Part shown: piece after piece, positions 45,691-54,871 of the stretch
Numbering within the stretch: position 1 is the first letter of the stretch
Layout of the letters: every line of letters begins with the position of its first letter
Assembly (NCBI GenBank): GCA_007132095.1
Contig: SLPH01000064.1
Location: 1 to 59,878 of the forward strand
Reading direction: 5' to 3'
DNA: 59,878 nucleotides
From: Syntrophomonadaceae bacterium
GTDB lineage: Bacteria > Bacillota > Dethiobacteria > DTU022
Translations under genes and position numbers: made by a program
Notes under the pieces: generated by a model
Seen by the model: only the letters and a program-made list of their open reading frames with translations
Databases searched by the model: none
What the model was told of the DNA's origin: nothing

Positions 45691-46227
45691 ATGAAAGTAA
45701 TAGTGCGTGGTAAAAATATTGAAGCAACGCCGGCTCTTGTAGATTATGCCACGAAAAAACTGAGTAAACTGGAAAAGCACTTTGACCGCGCGGCCGATGC
45801 CCAGGTAGTGCTGTCTGTAATTAGAGAGGATCATATTGTTGAAGTAACTTTTAACCTCGACGGGCTTATCCTGCGCGGCGAGGAATCGACCGGTGATATG
45901 TATGCCTCTATTGATATGGTTGCCGATAAACTGGAAAAACAGATTGGAAAATACAAAACCCGCATGAACAAATCGATGCGTCAACAGGGGCTGCGGACAA
46001 TAAGCGAGAAACACGCGGCCAAAGAAGCTGAAGAAAGAGCATCCGAAGAACCAACTGTGGTAAAAACCAAGCGCTTCACGCTCAAGCCGATGACGGTTGA
46101 AGAAGCTATCATGCAGATGGACTTGTTGGGCCATGATTTCTTTGTCTATTCCGATGCGGACAGCGACTCCGTAAATGTGCTGTACAGGCGCAAAGATGGT
46201 AACTACGGGTTGATTGAACCTGAGTAA
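45691..46227 (+). CDS. hpf: Long-form ribosome hibernation promoting factor
   Basis: This 178-residue protein has the N-terminal YfiA/HPF fold (about 1-100, MKVIVRGKNIEATPALVDY) and the C-terminal dimerisation domain (about 120-178, RFTLKPMTVEEAIMQMDLLGHDFF) that allows formation of 100S ribosome dimers. It silences ribosomes in stationary phase. CGGAGGGAG lies upstream of the ATG. A hairpin follows at once. Confidence 0.95.
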   Translation: MKVIVRGKNIEATPALVDYATKKLSKLEKHFDRAADAQVVLSVIREDHIVEVTFNLDGLILRGEESTGDMYASIDMVADKLEKQIGKYKTRMNKSMRQQGLRTISEKHAAKEAEERASEEPTVVKTKRFTLKPMTVEEAIMQMDLLGHDFFVYSDADSDSVNVLYRRKDGNYGLIEPE

Positions 46228-46232
46228 AGTTT

Positions 46233-46261
46233 CAAAACGGGCCGGCAACCCGGCCGTTTTG
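46233..46261 (+). terminator. Terminator after hpf
   Basis: CAAAACGGGCCGG pairs with CCGGCCGTTTTG with one bulged G, ending in four T. Because the next gene starts only 17 bases later, it may be partial and allow read-through. Confidence 0.65.
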
Positions 46262-46277
46262 CAGAAGAGGTAAATAG

Positions 46278-47411
46278 ATGCGCGACTCTGTTTCTGTCGT
46301 TATGTTTGAAGGCTCTGATCCCCGGAGCAGGGTTGAAGAAATGATTACCGCTGTTCGCCAGGCTTCCCTGCTGGACAACCTTGAAAAGATGAAGATGGTT
46401 CCTGAGATTGGATCCATCTATCTTTATACCAACAGGGCTGAGTTGGTCAGGGATGCAGAAAATGCCGGCGCGAGGGTTGAGCTTAACTCGACAGCCCCCG
46501 CCGGCTTTCACTTTGGCCGTGCCCTGCAGAAAGCGGTCAGGGACAACAACCTGACCCGGGTATTTTGTCTGAACGGTGCGGGATGCCCGCTGATCAGCCC
46601 TTCTGAGCTCTCAATGATCTGTCGGACCCTGCTGACCAGGGAAAATTTTGTCTATACCAACAATACTCAATCTGCGGATATCGCTGCTTTCACGGTAACT
46701 GATGGTTTTGCCGGACTGGAGCTGCCGGCAATGGATAACAGCCTGGCCCTGACCCTGCGGGACGAATTGGGCCTCGAAATGGAACTAATGCCGCACAGCT
46801 TAGGGCTGCTGTTTGACATTGATACCCCGTCTGACCTGCTGGTTTTGGGATCAGGCCCCTTTTGCGGAATGAAAACCAGGGCCGCCTTAGACTGCCTAAA
46901 CCTGGATTACACGCGGCTTGAGCAAGCCAAGCAGGTTCTCGGAAATGAATACCGCGACGTTGCCCTGGTCGGCCGTGTCGGGGCCCCTGTCATTGCGAGA
47001 CTAAATGCGATCCTGAAGCTGCGGCTGCGCATATTTTCCGAGGAGCGCGGTATGAAATCTTTAGGCCGGATTGCCTCGCGTGAAGTAGTCTCGCTGCTCG
47101 GGATGTTGATCGAACATTCCGGGTTGGAGAAATTCTTTTCTTACCTGGAAAAGGTCGCCGAATGTGCATTCATCGACAGCAGGGTCCTGATGTATCATTT
47201 CGGCTGCTATCTCTCCGATCAGGAGCGGTACCTGTCCGATCTCGGCCTCTGGCAAGAAATTGAAAACCCCTGGTTGCAAGAGTTTACCAGGCTGGCTTCG
47301 GAATGCGGCATACCGGTCATTCTCGGGGGACACTCGCTTGTCTCCGGCAGCCTCTGGGCGCTTACCTGCGAGCTGAATCCCGATGAGCGGGAATCATGGA
47401 GATCTTGTTAG
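46278..47411 (+). CDS. Protein with putative MobA-like nucleotidyltransferase domain, function unknown
   Basis: I do not recognise a named family for this 377-residue protein. The first 200 residues look like a GT-A-fold NTP transferase of the MobA/CofC kind: RVFCLNGAGCPLISPSEL resembles the metal-site region and LLFDIDTPSDLLVL the closing motif of that group. The usual N-terminal Gly-rich nucleotide loop is not evident, so activity is uncertain. The C-terminal 170 residues are helical, without motifs I know. It has AAGAGG before the ATG. It lies between hpf and secA, where Bacillus has no such gene. Confidence 0.6.
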   Translation: MRDSVSVVMFEGSDPRSRVEEMITAVRQASLLDNLEKMKMVPEIGSIYLYTNRAELVRDAENAGARVELNSTAPAGFHFGRALQKAVRDNNLTRVFCLNGAGCPLISPSELSMICRTLLTRENFVYTNNTQSADIAAFTVTDGFAGLELPAMDNSLALTLRDELGLEMELMPHSLGLLFDIDTPSDLLVLGSGPFCGMKTRAALDCLNLDYTRLEQAKQVLGNEYRDVALVGRVGAPVIARLNAILKLRLRIFSEERGMKSLGRIASREVVSLLGMLIEHSGLEKFFSYLEKVAECAFIDSRVLMYHFGCYLSDQERYLSDLGLWQEIENPWLQEFTRLASECGIPVILGGHSLVSGSLWALTCELNPDERESWRSC

Positions 47412-47424
47412 CAGGCCGGTAGTT

Positions 47425-47493
47425 ATGTTAATATGCATAGAGAAGCCGCGCATTCACAGCGCCTGCCGGTAAGGAGCCAAGAGGTTCCTTTTT
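47425..47493 (+). promoter_or_regulatory. secA leader with 15-codon ORF and attenuator-like hairpin
   Basis: A small frame from ATG 47425 to TAA 47470-47472 runs straight into a hairpin in which AAGGAGCC (47471-47478) pairs with GGTTCCTT (47483-47490), followed by TTT. That hairpin with five T in a row ends 28 bases before the secA ATG. GCAGGC (47411-47416) and GCCTGC (47461-47466) can also pair across the small frame. It could simply terminate the upstream gene, but no promoter fits between it and secA. Confidence 0.4.
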
Positions 47494-47521
47494 GCTGAGT
47501 GCAGATGAAGGGAGTTTTGTG

Positions 47522-50506
47522 ATGGCTGCTTTTATTCATAAGCTATTTGGCGATCCAAACCAGAAAGAACTGCGACGGTTGGAAAAAACGGTTGCCCGGG
47601 TCAATGAACTTGAAGATTGGACCTCTTCTCTTGATGAAGCCGAATTTCCAATCCAGACCGAAAAATTTAAAACCCGCCTGGCAGAAGGGGAAAGCCTCGA
47701 TGACCTTTTGCCGGAAGCATATGCCCTGGTCCGGGAAGCGGCCAGGCGTAAAACGGGAATGCGCCCTTTCGATGTCCAGATTATTGGCGGTATCGTTCTT
47801 CATCATGGGCGCATCGCGGAAATGAAAACCGGTGAGGGGAAAACCCTGGTTGCAACCCTGCCATCCTATCTTAACGCGCTTACCGGTAAGGGGGTCCACG
47901 TAGTTACGGTGAACGACTACCTGGCCCGCCGGGATCGCTACTGGATGGGCCCGATTTTTGAAATGCTGGGCTTAAAAGTGGGGTTGATCGTGCAGGGGCT
48001 CGAACCGGAGCAGCGCCGGGAATCGTATCACGCTGATATTGTTTATGCCACCAACAACGAACTCGGTTTTGATTACCTGCGTGATAACATGGTTCTCTAC
48101 AAAAAAGACATGGTGCAGCGGGAACTGCACTTTGCCATTGTTGACGAAGTTGACAGCATCCTGATCGATGAAGCGCGCACCCCTCTTATTATCAGCAGCC
48201 GGGTTGAGTCCCGCGAAGAATATGGCCGTTGGAAAAATGAGGTTGAGCACTTAATCCGCAGGCAGGGTAAGCTGGTCAATGATTTGCTGAACCAGGCCCG
48301 AAAAGAACTCGATGATCAAAACCTGGAAGAAGCTGCAGAACTGCTGCTGCTGGCTCGTCGGGGTTCGCCGAAGAATAAAACCCTGATGAAGATGCTCAAG
48401 GAGCAGGGTGTCGAAAAGCTGGTTGAGAGGACACGCCAGCGGCTGATGACTGAGAAAAGACTCAACGCTCTCGATGAAGAGCTGTACTACCTGATTGATG
48501 AAGCAACCAGGCATGCCGACATCAAGGACAAAGGTTATCGCGAACTGGAAAAAATTAACCCCGAGCTGATGAAGCTGCTATCCCTGGACCGAGGCGGCGA
48601 AGAGTCTGAAGCCATGGACGATGTTGATCAGGCTGAAGCGGCGGGCGAACACCGGCATTATTTTGACCAGCTGATCAGGGCCTATTCGCTCTATGAGCGG
48701 GATGTTGACTACGTGGTTCAGGACGGCAAGGTAATCATCGTTGATCTTTTTACCGGCCGCCTGATGCACGGTAGACGCTATTCCGACGGACTGCACCAGG
48801 CTATCGAGGCCAAAGAGGGTGTAGAAGTGCAGGCGGCTACCCGCACGGTAGCCTCAATTACATTCCAGAACTACTTCCGCATGTATGAGAAGATTGCCGG
48901 AATGACCGGGACTGCCCTGACCGAAGAGGCCGAATTCCGCAGTATTTATGGCATGGATGTCGTGGAAATTCCGACAAACAAACATTTAATCCGGCAAGAG
49001 CTGCCAGACTTAATCTATAAGACCGATCGGGCTAAGTTTCAGGCTGTCATGGAGGAAATAGCCCAACTGCAGGAGCGCGGCCAGCCGGTGCTTGTCGGTA
49101 CAGTTTCTGTTGAAAAATCTGAAATGCTCAGCAAGATGCTCAAGCGGCACGGTATTGCCCACGAGGTTTTAAATGCAGTCAACCATACCCGTGAAGCTTA
49201 TATCATTGCCCAGGCCGGTAGGAAATCAGCGGTAACTATATCCACCAACATGGCCGGGCGAGGCACCGATATTATCCTGGGCGGCAACCCTGACTATCTG
49301 GCTCGCGAACAGCTGGAAAAAGAGTTTGATGCCCAACCTGGCGAACTCCAGGATTCTGAGAAAGAAAAATGGGAAGCCCGCCACAGGGAACTGTTGGATA
49401 AATATCTGGAGGAAGCCCGCCTGCAGCGCCAGGAAGTACTGCAGCTGGGAGGCTTGCATGTTTTGGGAACAGAGCGTCATGAGAGCCGGAGGATTGACAA
49501 CCAGCTGCGCGGCCGCTCCGGGCGGCAGGGCGATCCGGGCTCTTCCCAGTTTTTCGTTTCCCTGGAAGATGACCTGATGCGCCTGTTTGGCGGGGATAAT
49601 ATTGCATCTTTAATGGATCGCTTCGGCATCGAAGAGGATGTTCCCATCGACCATCCCCTTGTAGGGCGGGCTATCGAGAATGCCCAGAAGAAGGTCGAAT
49701 CCCGCAACTTTGAAATCAGGCGCAGCCTGCTGGACTATGACGATGTTCTCAATGCCCAGCGTAAAGTTATCTACAGCCAGCGCCGCCGCGTACTTGAAGG
49801 CGAAAACATGAAGGAGCCGGTCCTGGAGATGGTTCGGGAAGTTGCCGTTCGCATGGTCGGCGAATTTACCGCTGAACAGGGTTTTCTTGATGATCAGAGC
49901 GCCCGCAGCCTGCTGGAACAGGCTGAAGGGTCCTTCTTGCGCCGCGGCGCCGTGGATGTTGAAGAGATCTCTGACCAGGAAGAGCAGGACGTGCTTAAGA
50001 TCTTCCTTGACGAGGCCCGCGCATTTTATGAACAGCGGGAGCAGGAGCTAACTGTCGATGTAATGCGCGAACTCGAGCGCGTCATCCTGCTTAAAACGGT
50101 AGACCGGCACTGGATGTACTTTATAGATGTGATGCACGAATTAAGGCGCGAAGTGCACACCCAGGCCTACGCCCAGCGCGATCCCCTGGTAGCCTACAAA
50201 CGTCAAAGCTTTGATATGTTTGAAGATATGATCCAGCAGGTCCAGGCTGATGTAGTCAGGGCGGCATACCAGGTAAAGGTTTCTGCCGCGCCCCAGCGGC
50301 AGTCGGTGACCGGCCAGCAAACAACCGGCTTCAAGCCCGGTATCACGGCGGTGGGTGGAGGCAGACCTGCCTCTCAGCCTGGAGCGGGCCACCAGGCAGC
50401 GGGGGCAAAACAAAAGCAGCAGCCGGTAACCGTTGAGAAAATTGGAAGGAACGATCCCTGCCCCTGTGGCAGCGGTAAGAAATACAAAAAATGCTGCGGT
50501 AAATGA
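47522..50506 (+). CDS. secA: Protein translocase ATPase SecA (large form)
   Basis: SecA drives protein export through SecYEG. The 994-residue protein has the Walker A motif MKTGEGKTLVA, the DEVD region IVDEVDSILIDEARTPLI, helicase motif TNMAGRGTDIILGG, and RIDNQLRGRSGRQGDPG. A C-terminal zinc motif NDPCPCGSGKKYKKCC binds SecB or the ribosome. It is about 150 residues longer than Bacillus SecA. The extra length is a helical insertion between PLIISS and RDVDYVV and a charged segment after ILGGNPDYLAR. I chose ATG 47522 with AAGGGAG eight bases upstream. prfB follows, as in Bacillus. Confidence 0.96.
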   Translation: MAAFIHKLFGDPNQKELRRLEKTVARVNELEDWTSSLDEAEFPIQTEKFKTRLAEGESLDDLLPEAYALVREAARRKTGMRPFDVQIIGGIVLHHGRIAEMKTGEGKTLVATLPSYLNALTGKGVHVVTVNDYLARRDRYWMGPIFEMLGLKVGLIVQGLEPEQRRESYHADIVYATNNELGFDYLRDNMVLYKKDMVQRELHFAIVDEVDSILIDEARTPLIISSRVESREEYGRWKNEVEHLIRRQGKLVNDLLNQARKELDDQNLEEAAELLLLARRGSPKNKTLMKMLKEQGVEKLVERTRQRLMTEKRLNALDEELYYLIDEATRHADIKDKGYRELEKINPELMKLLSLDRGGEESEAMDDVDQAEAAGEHRHYFDQLIRAYSLYERDVDYVVQDGKVIIVDLFTGRLMHGRRYSDGLHQAIEAKEGVEVQAATRTVASITFQNYFRMYEKIAGMTGTALTEEAEFRSIYGMDVVEIPTNKHLIRQELPDLIYKTDRAKFQAVMEEIAQLQERGQPVLVGTVSVEKSEMLSKMLKRHGIAHEVLNAVNHTREAYIIAQAGRKSAVTISTNMAGRGTDIILGGNPDYLAREQLEKEFDAQPGELQDSEKEKWEARHRELLDKYLEEARLQRQEVLQLGGLHVLGTERHESRRIDNQLRGRSGRQGDPGSSQFFVSLEDDLMRLFGGDNIASLMDRFGIEEDVPIDHPLVGRAIENAQKKVESRNFEIRRSLLDYDDVLNAQRKVIYSQRRRVLEGENMKEPVLEMVREVAVRMVGEFTAEQGFLDDQSARSLLEQAEGSFLRRGAVDVEEISDQEEQDVLKIFLDEARAFYEQREQELTVDVMRELERVILLKTVDRHWMYFIDVMHELRREVHTQAYAQRDPLVAYKRQSFDMFEDMIQQVQADVVRAAYQVKVSAAPQRQSVTGQQTTGFKPGITAVGGGRPASQPGAGHQAAGAKQKQQPVTVEKIGRNDPCPCGSGKKYKKCCGK

Positions 50507-50543
50507 TAAATTAAAGCAAATGCAGCTGAGAGCAGGTGGGAAG

Positions 50544-51654
50544 ATGTTGAAAGAGTATCGTGAAGAACTGGATCTTCAAAAAGAAAGGCTTGCTGAAATG
50601 AGGGCTTCTCTTTGAATATGAGAAGAAGCTCGAAAAGCTGGCTAAAATAGAAAAACAATCTTCCGAGCCCGGTTTTTGGGACAACAGCAACCGGGCCCAG
50701 GAGTATATGAAAAAACAGGGCGCATTGAAAGAGCAGATCCGGCCTCTTCAGGAACTGGAAACGAAGATTGAAGAAGCTGAAGTCTTCATTGAATTGGCCT
50801 CAGAAGGCGCAGGTGAAGAAGGGGAGGCATTTTCCGAGGCGGCCCCGATCCTGGAAGATATTAAGGAAAACCTGGATAAAATTGAACTGCAAACCCTTTT
50901 GAGCGGAAGTTACGATTTTAATGATGCCATAGTATCGCTTCACCCGGGAGCCGGCGGCCTGGATTCGCAGGAATGGGCTGAGATGCTCCTTAGAATGTAT
51001 ACCCGGTGGTGTGAAGCTAAAGGGCTTAAGGTTGAACTTGCCGATCTGCTTTCTGATGACGAGGCCGGCATCAAAAGCGCTACAATTATTGTGCGCGGCT
51101 ATGCCGCCTACGGTTACCTTCAGGCTGAAAAGGGCGTGCACCGGATGATCCGGATATCTCCTTTCGACACTTCGCGCAGACGCCATACTTCTTTTGCTTC
51201 AGTAGATGTGATCCCGGAGGTAGTAGAAGAAGACTTTGTTATCGATCCGGATGACCTGAAGATCGACACCTACCGCTCAAGCGGGGCCGGCGGCCAGCAT
51301 GTTAACAAAACTGATTCGGCCGTTCGCATCACCCACCTTCCAACCGGCACAGTGGTCACCTGCCAGAACGATCGGTCGCAGCACAGCAACCGGCAGCAGG
51401 CGATGATGATTTTACAGGCTAAACTGGCTGAACTGAAAAGGCTTGAGCAGGCCGAAGAGATAAATGCGGAACGGGGGCACCAGAGAGAGATTGCCTGGGG
51501 CAGCCAGATTCGGACCTATACATTTCATCCTTTCACCCTGGTAAAAGATCATCGCACCGGGGTGGAAGTGGGCCAGGTAGACTCAGTTATGAATGGCAAC
51601 ATAGATCCTTTTATCGAGGCTTTCCTGCGCTGGAAAGCGCGCGGTAACGGCTAA
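50544..51654 (+). CDS. prfB: Peptide chain release factor 2 (RF2), expressed by +1 frameshift
   Basis: RF2 reads UGA and UAA. The first 23 codons (50544-50612) end at an in-frame TGA (50613-50615). Skipping one base (T 50613) continues in the second frame from 50614 to TAA, giving 369 residues. The second frame encodes EYEKKLEKLAKIEKQ, which joins the first frame in the right place for RF2. The stop-codon recognition motif is SPF (IRISPFDTS) and the catalytic motif is GGQ (GAGGQHVN). Both parts are intact, so this is normal autoregulation and not a broken gene. It starts 37 bases after secA. Confidence 0.97.
50601..50616 (+). promoter_or_regulatory. prfB programmed +1 frameshift site
   Basis: An SD-like AGGG (50601-50604) is followed five bases later by the slippery codon CTT and the stop TGA, then A. 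When RF2 is scarce the ribosome pauses at TGA and the CTT tRNA slips onto TTT. The base after TGA is A instead of the more usual C, and the SD-like element is a little shorter and further away than in E. coli. Confidence 0.9.
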
Positions 51655-51760
51655 AAAGGGCTGCAGCGACAGGGCTTTGTTTGCCGACCGGCTCATATTA
51701 AAGTAATACACAGTTCCTTAATTCATTGTTTGGAAGGGGACAGGGTCTTCTGCTAATAAT

Positions 51761-51789
51761 TTGCAAAATAAGTAAAAATATTATAATAT
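51761..51789 (+). promoter_or_regulatory. Promoter upstream of ftsE
   Basis: TTGCAA (51761-51766) is followed after 17 bases by TAATAT (51784-51789); TATAAT (51782-51787) overlaps at 15-base spacing. The region is strongly AT-rich and about 75 bases before the ftsE ATG. Confidence 0.55.
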
Positions 51790-51864
51790 AAAGTGCAAAG
51801 GATGCTCTACTTAAAGCGGTTTTTTGGAAGCTGCTGTAGGGTGCGCACAGAAAGGTTAGGCTGC

Positions 51865-52551
51865 ATGGTCGAAGCAAAAAATCTCAGCATGAAATACGGC
51901 CGCGGCGGGCAGTATGCCCTTGATGACGTCAGCTTTTTTATTGATCGCGGGGAGTTTGTTTTTTTTGTCGGATCGAGCGGTGCGGGTAAATCAACCTTGC
52001 TTAAACTGATCATCAGGGAGTTAAGGCCAACAGATGGGGTTTTGAAGGTGTTTGGCCGCAACGTAGGGCGGCTGCCAAGGCACAGGCTGCCGTATTTAAG
52101 GCGTAATATAGGGATGGTGTTCCAGGATTTTCGCTTGATGGATGAACGCAGCGCTGCCGAGAACGTCGCTTTTGCCATGATGGTTACCGGCGCTTCCCGG
52201 CGCGAAATAAGAAGACGGGTTCCCCATGTCCTCGGGTTGGTAGGGCTGCAGGATAAAGCAAAAAGCAGAATTTGCGATCTTTCAGGGGGCGAGCAGCAGC
52301 GAGTAGGAGTAGCCAGGGCTATCGCAAACAGGCCCGCTATGATTGTGGCAGACGAACCGACCGGAAACCTTGACCCCGGCACATCCCTTGATATTATGAA
52401 CCTGCTGCGGAGCATTAACCTGCGGGGCACTACAGTGCTTGTGGCGACGCATAACCGTGAAATAGTCGACCTGTTTAAAAAAAGGGTTATCTATCTCGAG
52501 AACGGGAAAGTTGTCCGTGACGAGCAAAAGGGGATTTACACCGGTGTTTAG
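51865..52551 (+). CDS. ftsE: Cell-division ABC transporter ATPase FtsE
   Basis: This 228-residue ATPase has Walker A GSSGAGKSTLLKL, signature LSGGEQQRVGVARA and Walker B MIVADEPTGNLDP. With FtsX it controls a peptidoglycan hydrolase at the cell wall instead of transporting a substrate. ATG 51865 gives the usual FtsE length; the frame extends upstream to 51793 without conserved residues. It overlaps ftsX by eight bases. Confidence 0.95.
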   Translation: MVEAKNLSMKYGRGGQYALDDVSFFIDRGEFVFFVGSSGAGKSTLLKLIIRELRPTDGVLKVFGRNVGRLPRHRLPYLRRNIGMVFQDFRLMDERSAAENVAFAMMVTGASRREIRRRVPHVLGLVGLQDKAKSRICDLSGGEQQRVGVARAIANRPAMIVADEPTGNLDPGTSLDIMNLLRSINLRGTTVLVATHNREIVDLFKKRVIYLENGKVVRDEQKGIYTGV

Positions 52552-53431
52552 CAGCGGAATCTTTTACATCATCGGGGAAACATTAAAAGGTCTTTACCGC
52601 AACCGCTGGATGTGCCTGACATCTACGGGAGTTGTGGTTGTTACCCTGCTCATGCTCGGCCTGTTTATGCTGATCAACATGAACGTGGGCCACATAACAG
52701 AAACGGTTAAAGAGCAGGTAGAAATTGTTGTCTATATTGACGAATATGCTTCCCAGGCTACCGTTGACGATCTTAAACAGAGGCTTCAGGCGCACAGCGG
52801 ACTCAGGGAAGTCAGGTATGTATCCAGCACCGAGCACATGGATCGGTTACAAAAACAGCTGGGAGGCATGCTGGAAGGTTACGACAGCATGGAAGATAAC
52901 CCCCTTCTGGCTTCTTTTGAGCTGAGAACAAATGTGCCGGAAGACGTTCCTTCAATTGCTCTTGAGCTTGAAACTTACCCCGGCGTGGCCACGGTATTCT
53001 ATGGCCAGGGCTACGTGGAGGATCTCTTTGCCGTAACGGGTGTAATTCAGATAGTCGGGCTTTCCCTGATGGTTGGCCTGGCGATAACAGCCGTGTTTTT
53101 AATATCTCACACAATTAAGCTTACTGTAATGATGCGTAAAAGAGAGATTACAATTATGAAATATGTTGGCGCTACTAACTGGTTTATTCGCTGGCCTTTT
53201 TTGCTTGAAGGTTTGCTGATGGGTTTTACCGGGGCCGCCCTTCCCCTGGTCGCCCTCTATTTTATCTATGAATATGCCATTGAGTGGGCTGCTGTCAATA
53301 ATCTGCTCTTCTTAACCCTGCTTCCCCTGCAGGTTGTTATTTATGAAGTGGCTAAATACCTGGTACCGTTGGGGACAGGTTTGGGAATACTGGGCAGTTC
53401 TTTTTCAATGGGCCGTTTCTTAAAGGTTTAA
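52544..53431 (+). CDS. ftsX: Cell-division protein FtsX
   Basis: This 295-residue membrane protein has four helices: one near the N-terminus (about 25-48), then an extracellular loop (about 50-165) that contacts the hydrolase, then three more helices. The MMRKREITIMKYVGATNWFIRWPF segment is the family signature (coupling region). GTG 52544 is chosen because AAAAGGGG lies about ten bases upstream and it overlaps the ftsE end. It works with FtsE and probably with the M23 protein encoded next. Confidence 0.94.
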   Translation: MFSSGIFYIIGETLKGLYRNRWMCLTSTGVVVVTLLMLGLFMLINMNVGHITETVKEQVEIVVYIDEYASQATVDDLKQRLQAHSGLREVRYVSSTEHMDRLQKQLGGMLEGYDSMEDNPLLASFELRTNVPEDVPSIALELETYPGVATVFYGQGYVEDLFAVTGVIQIVGLSLMVGLAITAVFLISHTIKLTVMMRKREITIMKYVGATNWFIRWPFLLEGLLMGFTGAALPLVALYFIYEYAIEWAAVNNLLFLTLLPLQVVIYEVAKYLVPLGTGLGILGSSFSMGRFLKV

Positions 53432-53561
53432 TGTGGAACAAATGTACGCCGGCAGCCAGGCCCGATCTTTTTTAATGACTACCTGAATGCTGACGGACTA
53501 TAAAGAAAGCGGATCAAGATTATATAGAAATATATAGAATTCCCGGGGAGGAAAACATGGG

Positions 53562-54758
53562 ATGATTAGCCGGGTAGGTTCAAAACTTATTCTGTTAATG
53601 GCGCTCCTGTTCCTAATTAGTTTCTGCGCTTTGCCTGTCTTTGCCAATATCCATGAGACAATTGAAGAAAAGCAAAAAGAACTGGAAGGTGTAGAACAGC
53701 GCCGCGAAGACGAAAAAAGCGCGCTCCAACAGCGCTTAAACCGTGAAGCGGCCCTGAAAGAAGAGCTTCTTGCCATTGAAAACAGGCAAATTGATTTGCG
53801 GCGCGAGCTTGAACGCCTCGTTGGCGAGATCGCCGTTGTTGAAGACGAAATCGCCCAGGCCGAAAAAGAGCTGGCAGAAGCGGAAGAGCAGCTTGGCTAC
53901 CAGGAAGATTTACTTAAAATGAGATTGCGCGCTATCCAGCAGCATGGTGTCGTCACCTACCTGGAAGTCTTGTTTGAAGCCGAAAGCTTCTCTGATTTTC
54001 TGACCAGGCTTCATAATTTAAGCCTGATAGCCTCTAATGATTTGCGGCTTATTGAAGAAATCCAGGCAATTAAGAGGATGATTGAAGAATGGCGTGATGA
54101 GCTTCAGGAGAAACGCGATCACCTTGTGTCGATGCGCCAGCAGGTAGTGGACAGGGAAGCCGAGCTCGAAAGGGCCGCTGAAGAGCGGGTTATCGTCTTG
54201 GCTGAACTGGAGCAGGAGATTTCTTTGAATCTTAAAGCGATCCAGGACCTTGAGCGGGAAGCCCAGGAACTGGATAACATGATCCGCCGCCTGATTGCTG
54301 AAGCGAGCCAGTTTTCCGGGATTTCCGGATCACTGCAATATCCTATCGAAGCTCCTACCTGGGTATCTTCAGGATACGGCTGGCGCCGGGATCCTTTCAG
54401 CGGCGCCCAGGCCTGGCATGGCGGGATAGATATTGCTCCTCACCATGGGGCTGCAAACTATATTTTAGCTGCTGAAGCAGGAAAAGTAATATTCTCCGGT
54501 TGGAATGGCGGTTACGGCAACTGTATTATGATCGATCACGGCGGGGGGACGGTTACCCTGTATGCTCACATGAGCAGCCTGTTGGTGCAGGCCGGCGATA
54601 TTGTCGCGCGCGGCCAGCGCATTGCCCGGGCCGGGACGACAGGGTATAGCACCGGTGTGCACCTGCATTTTGAGGTCAGGGAGTACGAGAAGCCGGCTAT
54701 TCGCAGCTTCCCCAGCGGAGCGGCGGATCATCGTTATAATCCTTCGGGCTATTTTTAG
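53562..54758 (+). CDS. Secreted coiled-coil M23 peptidase (PcsB/EnvC-type wall hydrolase)
   Basis: This 398-residue protein has a signal peptide (about 1-28, cleavage after VFA), two long coiled-coil stretches (about 30-125 and 165-245) and a LytM/M23 domain. The zinc and catalytic residues H286, D290 (HGGID), H336 (YAHMS), H367 and H369 (VHLHFE) are all present, so it should be an active endopeptidase, unlike EnvC, which only activates amidases. Position after ftsEX fits a hydrolase held inactive by its coiled coil and switched on by FtsEX. GGGGAGG precedes the ATG. Confidence 0.93.
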   Translation: MISRVGSKLILLMALLFLISFCALPVFANIHETIEEKQKELEGVEQRREDEKSALQQRLNREAALKEELLAIENRQIDLRRELERLVGEIAVVEDEIAQAEKELAEAEEQLGYQEDLLKMRLRAIQQHGVVTYLEVLFEAESFSDFLTRLHNLSLIASNDLRLIEEIQAIKRMIEEWRDELQEKRDHLVSMRQQVVDREAELERAAEERVIVLAELEQEISLNLKAIQDLEREAQELDNMIRRLIAEASQFSGISGSLQYPIEAPTWVSSGYGWRRDPFSGAQAWHGGIDIAPHHGAANYILAAEAGKVIFSGWNGGYGNCIMIDHGGGTVTLYAHMSSLLVQAGDIVARGQRIARAGTTGYSTGVHLHFEVREYEKPAIRSFPSGAADHRYNPSGYF

Positions 54759-54871
54759 CTATTAATCTCTTAAATTGTTTTTATGTTATTATAAGGGGGT
54801 GGCAGGCTTGATATTAGAGGCTGACACCTCTTTTATATTCCTGCCTTTAGCTAAAACAGGGGATGATAATA

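Noticed and set aside
50433-50615. Separate 60-residue ORF before prfB
   Set aside because: Its last 23 codons are the true start of RF2, and the earlier part is an out-of-frame reading of the secA end.
54776-54789. Possible WalR-binding repeats before ctpA (TGTTTT and TGTTAT)
   Set aside because: WalR sites are two hexamers with starts 11 bases apart. Here they are eight bases apart and the first has a mismatch.
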